A stretch of DNA of 64,000 nucleotides from assembly GCA_013397695.1 (NCBI GenBank), contig VYZI01000287.1, positions 600,522-664,521 of the forward strand. Reading direction: 5' to 3'. This document shows positions 39,476 through 54,098 of this stretch, one piece after another. This stretch comes from Centropus unirufus (taxonomy: Eukaryota; Chordata; Aves; Cuculiformes; Centropidae). The stretch's first letter is position 1, and each line of letters starts with the position of its first letter. The notes under the pieces were generated by a model, which searched no databases, had not been told where the DNA came from, and worked only from the letters and a program-made list of their open reading frames with translations. The translations under genes and the position numbers were made by a program.

Positions 39476-40394
39476 AAATCCAAAAGGAAACACATTCTGC
39501 TGCTTTCGGTTGGCATAGCGAGCAGGGCTCTTTTTTGGTGGTCCTTGTATCCAACCTTTCTGGACACTGATACCCAAAGATAAATAGGCATGATGTGGGT
39601 GTGCTCATGAAGCTGGATTTTTCTATCCATCTGAATGGAACAGTGATTATTGCTTTACTTCTAAAAATACAAGGAAGTAAAACCTGCACAAACTCTCCGT
39701 AATGCCTCCAAACTGAAGTGCCAGAAACTGAATACAAACTTTCCAAATCTTCTCAGTCAAAAAGGAAAAAATAAAAAATAAAAAAAAGGTTTACACTTGG
39801 TGGAAACTGCTCCAGGGGAAGCCAGTATGATTTCGCAGCATCATAACTCCATCGTAGCTTTGCCTGTGGGCCTGGATGTGACTAGGTGAGGCTTCGTTCT
39901 GCTTGGTGCTGCATATGGCACCAAGGCAGCCCATGTTTCAGAAAGCCCACAGCGCTGCAGAAGTTGCTGAGCTGCTGCGAGTAAGCTGTTCAGCCCATCT
40001 GGCAACGCGCAGTGCTGCTCAGAGATGTAAGCCTTAGTGGCAGAAGCAATAATGAGATGAGGAACTTGAAGAAGGCAGAGGCTTACTGAGGCTTTTGATA
40101 TTCCAGTACTGACAGTCCAAAAAGTAAAAAGCTGGGCAAGTGATACGCCCCCAAATCTCCATTGAAACCGTAAAGACTGTGAAGTGGACACACTTGTATC
40201 AGGTTTTCCTGCCATGTGCCATTACATTGCACTTTTACCCTGAAATTTCTATTTGATGAAGGCATAACAAAGTAGCTCTACTTTATAAGCTGGCTTTTGG
40301 TAAAAATTTTCACAGTCCCTAAGGGGACATTTTTTTTGCCTCAACTAAGGCTAAAAAGAGACGAATGAGGGAATACATGATAATGCTATTCATA

Positions 40395-40640
40395 CGTCTG
40401 AAAGGCTATGAAATGTCCACAAGGGACAGGACACGTAATAGGCTTAAACCACAGCATGGGAGATTTACATTATACATTAGGAAAAAACTTACTATTGATG
40501 TAGATATTCAAGTACAGTAATAATTTGCCTGGGGAGGCTCTGGCATCTCTGTCACAGGAGGATTTTGAGACCAGGTTAGGCAAATATCTGTCAGGAACAG
40601 TTTGAGTAAATCCGGTCTTGGACAGACTTGATGTTAATTG
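40395..40640 (+). mobile_element. Ancient L3/CR1-like LINE 3' fragment
   Basis: The segment around 40425-40490 reads, with small gaps, as GLKPQHGRFTLYIRKKL, the C-terminal LINE motif. The following bases (TTGCCTGGGGAGGCTCTGGC, GATTTTGAGACCAGGTTAGG, CAAATATCTGTCAGGAACAG) resemble the old amniote CR1/L3 consensus shared with turtles and crocodilians rather than the younger avian CR1s. It lacks the avian ATTCTATGATTCT tail. It appears considerably older than neighbouring copies. Confidence 0.75.
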
Positions 40641-41854
40641 AGTTTTGATAACTCTATGACTGAGAAGCTTAAATGCCACTTTCAAAGGAACGGGGGTACT
40701 AACAACTCTGGAATATCAAGGAGGATATTTATAAATCACTGGAGTATTTTTAGGACTTTCATTTGTCATTACAAGTCTAAGCCACACTTTCATAAATGAG
40801 TTAGGAATGGAAGCCTCCCTTTTGATGCCTTCACTTAAAAAAATGGACTTTAGACAAATCTTTTAGGCTGAGTTTCATTCCACTACTTCCTAAACCAGCT
40901 AAACCCTATCCCAAACCAGCTGCCTCAGATTGCTCCCTGGCCAGCATCAAGACACGCACTGCCAAAACACAAGTCACCCTTACAGCTGCAGGAATAGTTG
41001 CAGTCTCTACCAGCAAGAAGTTACTGATTTTTACTATTTGTAAAATATACTTTATTTTTATTCAGTAATCTTCCAGTGTTCTTGGGATACAAATAAATAG
41101 ATATTTCTTTTCATTTGTAGCCACACAAGTTAAATTTGCACTCTAAGATTAAAGTTGTCTGATTGTTTTCAGATATCTTCACGAAGAATAAATTTCTGAA
41201 TAGAAGCAACTTCTTTACAGTGTCGTGTACCTCTCAGAAAGTGCTAAGGATCCCTTTGAACAAGGACGCTTAAGGAAAGAGTCAGTCTTTCACTGAGGAG
41301 GAACCTACAGGCCTAGTGGGAATAAAGAATGGAAAAAGTTTGCCAGTGAAGAGAACAGATAAAATTCATAGTCAAGACAGCAAAAAGATTAAATAGAAGT
41401 CTCCAATTTTTATAGTTACTTTGGAGAAAAGAAAAATAATACAAGCCTTTAAAATTAAATCCACTGAAACAAAAGACCTTGTAGTTCCTTGCTTGAGAAC
41501 ACCTACACCGTCTCATGTGGATATGAGAGATGTGAAGTCAAGATCACAGAGATGTGAAGACCCTGCACTGAATTTAGTCCCATGTTACGCAGCTTAAAAA
41601 AAAAATCCCTATTATATTTAAACCATCACAAAGCTTGTACAAAATTACTCACAAGGAAGCACATCAAAACCCATCTTTGCTGACTGCATCTGCACCTCTG
41701 GCAGTAAACTGGATCGAATCCAGTACTAGTACCAAGCATCTACCCCCAGGACTTTAGGAGCAGCTTGTGCTCCCGGGCATAAGCTCTGTACGCAGATGCT
41801 CTGTAACAATGCCCTCACCACAGCTAACACGGCCCTGGTGTCCCTAGGGACTGG

Positions 41855-42322
41855 CAAAAGATGAAGCACAGGCTCCGGAGGATAAATAGGATGTGAAAGG
41901 CTCTGGAGCAGAAGGCACATGAGGAGTGGCTGAGGAGCCTAGGATTGTTTAGTCTGGACAAGAGGAGGCTGAGAGGTGACCTTATCGTCGAAATGAGGTC
42001 GTAGAGAGAAGGGTATCGATCTCCCCTTCCAAGTGAAAAGTGATAAGTGATAGGACGTGAAGAAATGACCTCAAGTTGTGCAAGGAGAGGTTTGAATTGG
42101 ATATTAGGAAAAATTTATTTACTGATACTTGTTTACTGAAACAGTGGTGAAACACTGGAAAAGGTTGCCCAGGGAAGTGGTAGAGACACCATCCCTGGAG
42201 GTGTTCAAAAAATGTATCCATGCGGCACTTCCGGACAAGGTTTAGTAGGCATGGTGGTGTTGGACTGACAGCTGGACTTGATGTAGAAGTCTTTTCCAAC
42301 CTTAATGACTATGTGATGTGAT
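41855..42322 (+). mobile_element. CR1 LINE 3' fragment
   Basis: CR1 in plus orientation. AGGATTGTTTAGTCTGGACA at 41940-41959 and the following AAGAGGAGGCTGAGAGGTGA encode the [15 protein letters not shown] motif. TTTGAATTGGATATTAGGAA near 42090 encodes the FRLDIRK motif. The 3' end reaches TTTTCCAACCTTAATGACTA near 42291-42310. A short internal rearrangement near 41990-42035 and frameshifts make it inactive. The 5' limit is uncertain by some tens of bases. Confidence 0.92.
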
Positions 42323-42463
42323 TCCTGGGGGAAACAGGTCTCATAAAACACTCTCTTGATTCGTAAATGAATATAACTATCAGCATCTTTACAGGGTTTT
42401 AAAAATATTCCTATAAACACATGACAGATGGAAACAGGAAATAAAAGTAAAGGCTTTTATAAA

Positions 42464-42500
42464 AGGTTTTTATAAAAAATGTTCAGGTCTATAAAAACCT
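42464..42500. repeat. 11-bp inverted repeat in TTTTATAAAA-rich DNA
   Basis: AGGTTTTTATA at 42464-42474 pairs with TATAAAAACCT at 42490-42500 across 15 bases. It lies in a local cluster of TTATAAAA motifs between about 42450 and 42520, just downstream of a CR1 copy. Confidence 0.9.
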
Positions 42501-45500
42501 CTCTTATAAAAACATCAAAACCAAAAGTATCTAGAAAACATTAGGAGTAGGTGGATATAACAATGAACCTAAATATTTCATTACGTAAGTCACATATGAA
42601 TGTAAAACTGCTTTAAGTACAGGAATATGATATGCAACAACCTTCTGATATATGGTAGTTGAGATTACAGCTGAGTTACAGCACTGGTGTCACCACACCT
42701 CTGTCGGCTACTGTCTCCTTTTGCAGTACTGAAAATGCATTTCCCCTGGATGGGAAGCAAAGTCTTTTGCTGACTTAAATATTGTGCTCCGAATGAATTC
42801 TGTCCTTACAAAAAGTTTTGCACATAAACCCTCACTTTGTTAGCTTATATGTAATGAGCTCCTGACACGATTGTACAGAGATGTTTTATTCTTTTTGGAT
42901 TCAATCCAGGAAAATTTTGCATTCTAACTGCCAGGACAAAACAACGGTAGCTTATGTATAACAGGAGCCTAACATACCTGCAGAAGTCATTTCAATTAAA
43001 GGATCAGATTGAAAATCCCTTTATACATTATTTCCTTTATCTGCTCACTTCAGTAACTGTAAAATATTAATATTTTACAAGAGGGAAGACCATTTTAGAA
43101 TGTCTTTTACTATAGAAATGAACAAATTTAGCTTCATCAGCACACTGATTTGAATTGCCAGGTTGTTAGTACATCCACTTGAACATCTAACTAATTCCTA
43201 TCACTGTAATATTAATCATCAGCAGGTCAAAAGTTATTAGTATTTGATAGCTATTACTAAATGGCTTAAAAATAAATAAATTGATCATTTCTATCCAGTT
43301 TCTAATGGAAAAATGTCTATAGCAACTAAAGAGGCATTTATTATTTGAAACTTATAGTTTGTGTTACTCATTACATGATGTCTGAAAAGCAAATCTCCTC
43401 TTTTACCAGCAGATGGAGATAGGAAAAATAAGAGTTATATTAAGGCAGATACACATCCAAACCATTTCCAGCAGACAAGTCCTCTCTCTGGAACCTTAGG
43501 AACAACAAACCCTATAAGGACTAAACAAATAAGCTCGGATATGGCCGTAATGAGTCAAACCAACTGTGGAAATAGATCATGAAAATAAAGAGAATAAAGT
43601 GAAGTAAAATGTCAAATTAACACACTATTTGAGATGAGAGACTAAAAATAAACAATGGACACAAAGTTTGTGGATTTCATGAAGGCTGTAGGTGAGAAAA
43701 AGTCCTCTGACTTTCTTGATGGGGGATTTCAAGAGACTCAATAAAGAGGAACAGGGACCAAGTCATTACTGAGTGGAAGTCCCTTTCTCCTTTATCTCAT
43801 GGACCAGTCCAGACGTTGAGAAAGCACCAAAGCAAAATCTCTGTCCACAAACAATAAGAGGTGAATGCTATCTGACACATAAATTTACAAGACCCCACCT
43901 AAAATGAGTACCCTACTGAGTCATTTCAGGGGAGGTCATCACCTGGTGTGAATCCTTAGCTCCATTAAATTAAGCTCAAGCAATCCGAGATAACGGGTCG
44001 TGAATCTCACTTGCCAAGCTGCAAAGGGAATGTCTGTCAGCACTCTTTCCTTGAAGTGGAGTAAAACGGGCCTGGAAAATTTTTCGTGACAGACAAGTCA
44101 CTTTCAGAGCCCCCTTTGGCACAAATAGGATAATAACCTGGCCAGTGGTCTCTGAGATAATATTTAAAGCTCTTTCCATATTGCAGAGGGTGAAAACTTT
44201 TCTTTTTCATCTTTCTCAGAAGTGTGGATAGCTAGGCAAACCTGTCATCATCAGTACCCGTGCAGGGTAAGAGCTTCGAAATGAAGCATGGAATACGTCC
44301 ACTAACTCTTACCTTCTTGAAAATAAGCATGGATATGGCAGGCAAGGGGCAATTTTAAAAAGCTGCCTCGAGACCAAATGTACTCAGAGCTCTGAAAGAA
44401 TGGCAGGGAAGATCCTAGTGGGGCATACAAGACAGGAGCCCTGGCAGCAATTTACTCTACATAGCTAAGAGTCACTTCTTAACTGAGGTGTCAATACTGT
44501 TTTCCCTCTGCACACTAACACCTGATTATTTTTTCTTAGGTGTTTAAACATTTACTAAACCATTCCAAACAAAAAAAAAAAAAAATGGTCACAAGATGAG
44601 AGACATTTCTCTATTTGTGAAGCGTGTGCCTGCAGGCAAACCAAACACCATGAGCTGTATCTGCAGGAGCAAGCAGGGCAGCTGAGGAGCAGCAAAGCAG
44701 TTGATACCAAGGAGCTGATTCCACATTGTACGTATTTCAGGCTAGCTCTAACCTGGCCCCTGCTCTGGACACCCACCTCTGGTTGCAACCCATCAGGTGC
44801 GTGTCTGGAATAAACGTCAGTTTTGGCTCATGAATAGGAATTGGGTTCACACACTAAAAAGATACAGCAGTGGGAAACAGAGCACAGGGAACATGGCAGG
44901 AGGCTTGTCTCAAAGCCACATTCCTTTTCCAAACTGGAATGCCAATGGAGATGCTGTCACGGTTCCTTTAGTAAGGCAACATGATCAGATTTTTTTGCAC
45001 ATACACATTGGAATGAGCGTTATCCAAAACAATAAGGAAGATGCTTAGGTATCCAGCTCAGGGCAACCCACTTTGCTGACGTGACTGAGGAGAGCAGAAA
45101 AAAGCTGCACACCATCTGAGGTGGAAACCACACTTGCCACATTACTCCCTCTACCTGCCTTCCTCTCCAGAAATTCCTGCCTACTTAGCCTGTTACTATG
45201 AAACATGATGTTTCCATCATTAAATACACAGCTGGCCTTTTTGTGCTTTTGGTTGTCTTTTTTTGTCAGAGAATCAAATTAATGTTGCGTTCCGTCTATA
45301 AAATTATCTTAGATTGGTGTATTTAATATAGGAACAACTAACCCAGGCATTAAATACAAACAACAGGAAATTCCAATTAAACCAAAGGTAGAATTGTACA
45401 GAGAGAAAAGAAAAGCACAGATAAAACCTGCAGGCAGACAGCAGCTTGCACTTTAAAAGTGAACAATTTCAGTCAATTTCTAATACTAAACCTCCAAAAT

Positions 45501-48500
45501 AATTCAGTAAAATGCATATTTTTTAATTAATCTGAACTTAGCTATAATTTACCAATGCATTATGCATGTAAAAAAACCCATCTAGAAAAACAGCTTTTTA
45601 TTTTAGGTAATTTCTGACTAGTTTGTTCATAATTCTATATTTTAAAAGATAAACACTACGATTATTTCTCTTTTATTATTTTAATAATCAGGTTGTATTA
45701 TTTCCTGCCCCCTGACGGATGCTATCTCTTTTCTAGTGGGTTAGTTTTCTATCAGAAATAAGTTTTGACTTTGAAGCTTTGGGTTTTTTAAAATATCCAC
45801 TACAGTTCTGGAAATATTCAGCACACTTCACTCGCCCACTTCAAATTCAATGTTTGGTGAGAAGCTGAAAGCTAATAAACCTAGCCAGGACATGAAGGAT
45901 AACTGAGCAGAGGAGTAATGGATTATAGCCAAATTTAACTGGAATTTTTGTTTGAGCTCACATTTATGATCAAAGTTTTAAGGCATTTTTTTCCTTCTCG
46001 ATGAGTCATTTGAGGATTCATCTAGGTATGAAGAATTTCTACCAGAATTTTCTGTAACTGTGTGAATTATAAGGTTTTAAGCTTAAAAAAAAAACTGCCA
46101 AGACTTCAGTTCTATCAGGAAACAGGATGAAAGTGTGTGAAAATTCATCCTGTTAAAGTAATATGATATTCTTCTACTGAAAGTAAAACTGAACATAGAG
46201 AAAAGTATTAGGAGAGCTATAACATAAGGTATCTCCTAACTAAGAGGCGCCAAAATAAAAAGTTCAAAGAAGTTATTCTGAGGCTGGTGGTAAACCTTTC
46301 AAGTACAGATTACTTTAGCTGTTCAAAAACTTGTAAACACCCCATCAGGCCTAGCCAAAGGACAGAAGGATAAGAACTCCGTGAAGCACAGGTGACCACA
46401 AATGCACAAATATTGATTGACATTCCCTTTAAATACTTTCTTTAAATGTCTTTCTACTCTTCATACATTTTATAAGATAATTGTATCTGCCAAGCTGTAA
46501 ACCAAGACTTCTCCAGAGATGATTGCCATGCCGAGCTAAATGTTTAGCCTTTTCCGTCTCATGGGTAATCTCTTGCTGAGTATTTTGAAGGGAATAGGCT
46601 TCAGCTGAGCACTCTGACAGCGCTGCAAATTTATTTCCATAAAACTTTGTTTCTAGCAATGACGATGCATGGAAAACTTCGTTTTACTTCCATCTCAAAA
46701 CAGATACTTCTTTGCATCTACACAGTACTTTGGTGAACATAAAAAGATTTGCTTTTCCCAAATAAGATTACCAGGATAAAACAACTACTTCCCTTCCACT
46801 ATTTTTGACTGCAGGGGATTTTAAAAGGAGTGGGTGCGAATCCTAGACTGGACCTGTTTGGTATTTTTGGTATCATTTTTTCCTGAATTATAATATCTGG
46901 TATTGTCATCAGTTTAGCAAAAAGAAGTGGGCAAGATACCAACTAAATGTTAACCTCTAACATTCCTGTCATGTTCCAAAAATGAACAATTTCACAATTA
47001 CATTTCAAACTGTGCTATACTTCCCAGGTATTCACGTACTATGGGAATGCAACGTAGATCTATAATGCCACCTTTTTTCAGACGGATGAAATGCAACTAC
47101 TGTGTGCCAAAAGTAAGCTAGGACTAGAGTGAAGCTTAAATAATCAGAACCGATTACCCCAAAGTGCTGCCTATGAAATTCAATGTATATTTTAAATTAT
47201 TTTCCAAATAACCGTAAGCCTCTGATGCAAGGCAGTTTCGCAGAGGGGAGCTTCTTTAATACATAATGTGATATGCGAGTGCTAGGAGTTACAAATTACA
47301 ATCCAATGCCAGGAAGATACCACACTATGCATCAGCAAAGCTTAGTGACAAAACTTGTAAAAGAAATAATAAATTGTTTCAAAATTCTAAATAATCGGCA
47401 CAAGACTTCAAAATGACAGGGGAATGGGATGGATTGGGAGACTGCTAATGGGACATCATGGTGTTGGGTCCAGATCTCTCAGTCCAACGTCAGCAAGGGC
47501 TTTTGTCCCTTGAAGTTGCTTACACCTTCCACCTGCCACGTACTACAAGCAAGACTCCTGGTGGGCAGGGAGATGAGGGACCTAATCTCTCCCATCGATG
47601 TTTCTGCAACAGCTGTTCACTCACTTACACAAAATGAGTTCATGGTCTCAGCACAGTTCCCAGAGGACAGCTGTCTCCGTCACCAAAACCACTGCTACAA
47701 CAGACCATTAGGTGCCATTAATTGGTAACCTCATTAGCAGCATCAATAAAGACACTGGGGATCAGATGTTAAGCTGCACTGGTGCTGCGCAGGCAGCTCA
47801 TGGTAGGGACAGACGAGAAAACATTAGTGGCTTTGCATCCCCCATCCTGAACTGCAGTGCTGATATGATCCAGGTGCTGGTTCAGCAACCTTGCTTGCAA
47901 GGCAAGGCACAGCGTTACTGTTCCCAGCTCCCATGCCAAAAGGGACAGGAGTATCCAGGGTGCCCTGTCCTCCACACATACCTCTCTGACCACAGTACCA
48001 ATGTACCTCCCACTCTGGAAAAAAACTCTTGCAGGGGACCAAGAGGTACTTCCAAAACTAAGTCCTCCTGGAGGATAAACTAAGAGCCTTTTATACGAGG
48101 AACCTCTAGACTTCTGCAAGGACAAATGGCCAGGGATTATGAAGCAGCTCACCGCGATTGTACAGGTAACATTATCTGACCAGGGTTATTGGGGTCTCAG
48201 GGGTCAGATTAGTACAAAGCTAAATGTATGGGTCTATGCTTGGCGAACTAAATTCTGTCCACAGGCAGTTTTAGGAGTAGTGGGGTTGCAGCCCTGACAA
48301 TACATGAGTATAAGCAAAGTATTAACTGTAGAGACAATTAGGGTCTGTTCTCAGATGAAGCAACATAGCGCCTAGAACAATCAGGCAAAAATTGGATGTA
48401 CAATCTCTCCACCAGGTCTGAAATAGAAATAGAAAATGTCATGTCAGGTATTGGCAATAAGCCTTTGGCGTAGCCAGCAAATGTCATGAACCAAATATCT

Positions 48501-51500
48501 ATCCATGTTCTTCAGGAAAACTCACGACGAAGGGTGCCAAAGTTATCCTTCTAAAAATACATTAAAAAGTACAAGGTTTTTTATCCTATCTCACACCTGA
48601 GGAAGAGCTTGTGCCCTTAAAAGTACCATCAAACTAAATTAGCTAGCAAATAAAGAACATTGCATTTTTTGTATCAGTTTTGTTAACATTTGTGTGTGCA
48701 TGCACACATAGATAAGGCTTTACAAAATAAAATTACCCAGGCATACTCACATGGGGCTCTTTAACAACTTATTTGTAGCCTTTTTCTTTAATTAATTATA
48801 TTTTCCCAATACTAATTTTTTTCACTCCTACAGCAGCACCTGTCTCTCCTAGGTAACCTGGGTAAGAAGAAACGCCAGATGCATAAACCTGTGTTTCTGT
48901 GAGGGAGCACTGCTGCAGGTAGTTGTTGTTATTATTATTTACACCATTTTTCTCTCCTTTCCTTCTTCTTCCCTTCCCCAACCATAAACAAAGTCCACAG
49001 CATAAAGAGGCCAATCCTTGCCAACAGAACCAAGTTTTGAAAAACACTTCTTCGACCATATGTTCGGTCCTGACCAGCGTGATAGTTAGGAGGCTGACAT
49101 CTGCAGATGGAGAGTTCATATCACCATTCAGCACAAACACGCTGCTTCTGTACACTGAAGTCAATATTAGCCAGGCTTTGCTTAGGAGAGATTTTCAACA
49201 CCGGTCTGCAGTTTCACCTTGCCAATTAATCTTTGCTACATAACATAAACAAAATACAGATCTAAAAAGAATCTCGGAGAGAAACCGTGGTGGTGATTGA
49301 AAAAGGAAGCCTTTACTAAGCCTTTTGGCAAAGTCCTTTAGAAGTAAAATAATTCTGTAACAAATATTGCATTCAGCCTGCCTGTGTAATAGAAAACACT
49401 AATGTGTAACACAAAACGACCCTTCATAAAAGCCCGCCAAACTCTATTTGAACTGTAGGTTTATGCACTAAGAGAATACACCCACTGCAAACAGTCTCCT
49501 GAACTTCTTTGAAGACCCATTATACTCACTTTTTCTACAAATAATTTAAAAAAGCACAATAAGAATGTAAGTTTTTCTTGATTTTCTTAATGTTCTTCTG
49601 AAAGCAGTGAGAACACTCTACTTAAATGCCTGTGGGAGTAATACTGGTTCCTCTTACAGAAGCAGGAAGATAAAATGCATTTTCCCCACTACTTTTCTCC
49701 CCCTTGATCCTCTTTCAGTCTATCTACAGCTCCTCATGCAGTCCAAACGATTTTTTCAGGCCTTAAACAGATTTATGGTTAGCAATTTCCACAGGGACTG
49801 TGTGCATGTTCTTCCAGGCATGTTCAGGCACCACTCATCTGATGGCTGGAAATCAAAATCTGTGTCTGTTCTGCCACTAGCAATGAAATACAGTGGGTTC
49901 ATGCTTGTTGTGTCCTTCATTCAGACTTCTACTTCATAGCAATCCCTTTCTTCGAAAGCCAGTACTTAAAATATTTCCTTGTACTTCAAGTCTATGCTTA
50001 AAAGATATTTCAATTTTCTTTCAAACATTTTACAGTCTTATGTAACATGGGGATATATCACTGATTGCAAAACGGGAGAGGAAATGAGAGTATTTTCCTT
50101 TATAATGTTCCTTTGAAGCTGAAATGAACATAGATATCTGAACCCCGAACTCCTAGGAGAAAGGGGTTAGATCTTCAGTTACACAGATTTTACTCATTCT
50201 CTGCATCAAATCCAGAGCACAAAACAGTTCAAAACAGTGACAATTACAAATAACAATATTGACTTTGCAAGTGCTGGTTTTCCAGGTAAATTTGGCTTCT
50301 TAATTTTTTATAAATATCAGCTTCTTAATTTTAAATGAAGGTAAAAGGTACGCCCCAGTTCTGATCAGTAATGAGGCTGCCCACCATCCCTTTTCCTTTT
50401 TTAAAGGAATTTAAAAACCCAGTCAAATAATGAGAAAAACCGTTTCCTCAACAGCACAGCAAAAATAGATGTTTTGAATTAGTAGGTAACCAGATTTACC
50501 CAACATCTAATGCATTATAGAAGATGGGAAATCAGAGCATTTGCAAGTTAGACTCCCTATTAATTAGATGTTTGCAAGTCTCTGTCTTAATTTAGGCATG
50601 CCCATAAATTTACTACCACACAGTATTGCTTCACATGCTAATATCAGTATATGTAAAGCACAGTTGATGAAAGAAAATGAAAGATGAAGAGGAAATCATT
50701 CTATGATTCTATGAAATAGTCTGCTCTGTATAATTAAAGTTCATGATTATTCTCTCATATTTGCAACAGTTAATATGGAAACTACATGATTCTTCATAAT
50801 TATCAGTTCGAAACAGAAACCAAGCACTCTATCATCGTTTTTGTTCTTTGAGTATGTATCCTTAGTTGCACTTGCTCTCTTTATATAAAAAGAATAAAGT
50901 TTTAAATATCTCAGTTGTTTACCAGAACAGGAAGAAAAGCTGAAACATAACATTAGAATTCAACTGTGTAATAAATACAGCAAATTGACTATATTATACA
51001 TCAGCGCCACCAGAATTTGCTGCTCCAGCTTCTAATATCTTAAACTAGTGAGTTCAAACTATAGCAAAGCTATAATTCACCAATATGAAGCATATTTTCT
51101 CTCTCCTCTGTGTGTACTGCCTGTATTAAGACAATGGGACCCAGAACTCTGATATTTTCAGTGATAATGACAACGATGTTTCTCTTCCTCTCATTACACA
51201 CACATGCTATGTGAAGTTTGACAGCTGGACACAGCCATCCTACCCAGAGCTAATTGTAAGCTATGGTTTAGCTTTCAGCGTGCTGTGGCATCTCTCAAGA
51301 TGAGCAGTACTACACAAAAGCAGAGATATTTCAGACAAAAGAAAAATCCAATGGACACTTAGCCCATTCCCTGACAGCATAGGGACTGTCTTCTGTTGCT
51401 CACCAAGTACTGCCTTCTGTCTTGTCTTAAATGACTCTTCTGAGGCAGCTTTCACCACTGCCTCTGAGAGACTATTTTACAGAGTAGTAGAGGGAAATGC

Positions 51501-52542
51501 AGAATCGTAGGCTGAGCCAACCACCCGCTAAAAAAGGTTTGCAGAGTGCTGTGCTGCTGTTCTTCAGTTATGTTCACTTGAAGGAGAGACATGATACTAA
51601 CACTCTAGGACTCATCTGGGGAACAGTCTCTCTGCTGTACTAGACAGTATTTGCTGAGAAAGAGTTAGCAAGGGCCTCTCAGTGGCAGTAAGAAATAGGT
51701 GATCACCTCCCTAAAGTACTGGCAGATCACTACCATGTTTCCAGCATAGCTCCCAGTCCCTGCTCTGCGCCCGTCAAAACCAGCTTCCCTTGCAATGGCT
51801 CCAGCTAAATCTTTTTTCACAAATAACAGAATTAAAAATCCCATTGAACGCTCACATTTATTTTAATAAACTAGGGCTCAACCTCCCAGATTGTTCTACT
51901 GTCTCTAAAATGATGCCCTGCCAGGACCAGGAACACAAAGTCATCATTTTTAGTTCTTTAGCAAAGCTGATAGAGATGCAGAGATCACAGTTTCACACAT
52001 ACATTAGAGGTGGCTAAGGGTATAAAACTTCAAATCCATGTGACAAGGACACCCAATACCTATTTTCACCTTGCTGACAATAGGAATAACAATATTTTTA
52101 TTCTACTGAACAAAATATCAACAAGAACTGAATTTGAAAATGCAGTGTTTTGCTTCCTTTAGGCATCAACTTAACATTAAACTGCATCTCCTAAGATGCT
52201 GCTGTGCCTATAAGGAAACTGCAATTTGATTTTCTCAAACCTTCACCTTTTTCTTGCATTAGGCTTGATTCTTCCTGGACTGTATTTCCCAAAACACACT
52301 GCAGAAGGAGACCTTGAATGAAACATCTAGTTAAATGAAGGATGCCCGAGTAGTAGGAATTCTTGTATCACAACTCTCTCCTCTTTGTAAACACATTGCA
52401 AATACTCGTTTGCTTGCACTTTATAGCAACCAATACCCCCAAATAACCTAAAAGGCTTACTTTTAGCACTTACATCAGGAGATGGTGTCAGCTATGTGGA
52501 CCGAATATGTACTTTAATTCCCTCTGTCTGCACCAGGAGGAA

Positions 52543-53133
52543 TAAAATCATAGAAGAGTTTGGGTCAAAATGGACTTTTAAAAGTCCAGTCACCCTTCAG
52601 TGAGCAGGGACATCTTAAACTAGATCAGGCTGCTCAGAACCCAGCTCAGCCTGACCTTGATTGTTTCCAGGGACAAGGCTTCTACCACTTATCAGGGCAA
52701 CCTGTGCCAGTGTTTCACCACCCTCATTGTAAAAATGTTCTTCCTTTTATCTAGCATAAATCCACCCTTTTTCAATTTAAAACCAATTACCTCTCGTTGG
52801 TCACAAAAGGCTCTGTTAAAATGCTTGTCCCTATCCCTCTGATAACCACCTTCAAGTACTGAAAGGCTACAATAACATCTCCCCACAGCCTTCTCTTGTC
52901 CAGATTGAATAATCCCAACTCTCAGCACATTTGTTCATAGGAGAGGTGTTCCATCTCTTTGACCATTTTTGTGTTCATCCTCTGGACTCACTCCAACAGG
53001 TTCATGTCATTCCTGCCCTTAGAGCTCCAGAGCTGGATGCAGTACTCCAGGTGGGTTCTCACCAGAGTAGAGGGGCAGAATCACCTCTCTTGACCCGCCG
53101 GCCACGCTGCCGTTGATGCAGCCCAAGATAAGT
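52543..53133 (-). mobile_element. CR1 LINE 3' fragment
   Basis: CR1 in minus orientation, starting with the tail AAATCATAGAAGAGTTTGGG near 52546. The minus-strand translation near 52690-52830 gives GFKLKKGGFMLDKRKNIFT, then MRVVKHWHRLP, the conserved C-terminus. It can be followed upstream to GGCCACGCTGCCGTTGATGC near 53100-53120, and is broken by frameshifts. Confidence 0.93.
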
Positions 53134-54098
53134 ATGCAATTACTTTATCGATGAATCAGACTTCCCACCCAAAACAGACATTCCCAGTTCCCTCACACTA
53201 GGAAAACTCTTAAGTTAAAATCCCGTGTCTACAACTGCCAGACCACCATGGATCACCAAGAACATGTTAAAAACACCACGCAGACAAGCCCTGTTCTGTC
53301 TGTGCCAATAGCCTATTACAGTGACACATTTTGAGTTCCACAGTCTTCAAAAGGAAATGACACAGCAATTTCCCATCAAATCAGACCAAATAATTTCTAG
53401 CATAACTTTCATTTGGGATATTCCGCATGTATCCTGGAATTTACTTTCTGGGGAGACATCAGGCACAGCTGCCTGCCTGGTAAATAAGTGTATTTGGCTT
53501 TTATGTATGGGTGTGTATGAAATTAAATTCAATTTGATTCAATAACACTTTACTGGCATGGCAAGCCGGCTAAACATTGACTAAGAAAAACAGACCCTTG
53601 AGGTAGCTGTCACAGCTGGTATATTGCATTTAGGATGGGGTTTCATTCTGTACCCAGGGTTTTATCCCATCTATCTATTCATCACTACAGCCCATTTTCC
53701 ATCTTGCTTGGTCTTTTTTAACAGCAACCTGCCGTCTGAGGGTACTTCATGACACAATGTCATTACAGCACTCTCCTTCTCCGGGGGTCAGGAATACTTT
53801 TTCTTCAATATTTTTTCACAATTACATTTTATGATTTCTGATGATAAAAAATCCTTCTGAAATTCCCTCAGACTCTGAATGCTGAAGTAAAAAGGGTTGG
53901 TCCATTTAATTTGCTCCCACTGGATTTTCTGTTCATTTCCTCCTTTTTTTTTTTTTTGTCTTATTTTTGTCTCCTTGTTTCTTCTTGTAGCTTAAAAACA
54001 TTCCTTCTCCAAGCAGTGTAACTGTTCCAGCTCTGCATATTCACTGAAACAAAGAAATCTAGTAAGATGACAGCATCCAGTGTAGCACCCTATTGTTT

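Noticed and set aside
47769..48152. Overlapping frames of about 123-127 codons on both strands
   Set aside because: Both strands are open in the same GC-richer stretch, neither resembles a known family, and there is no splice or promoter context.
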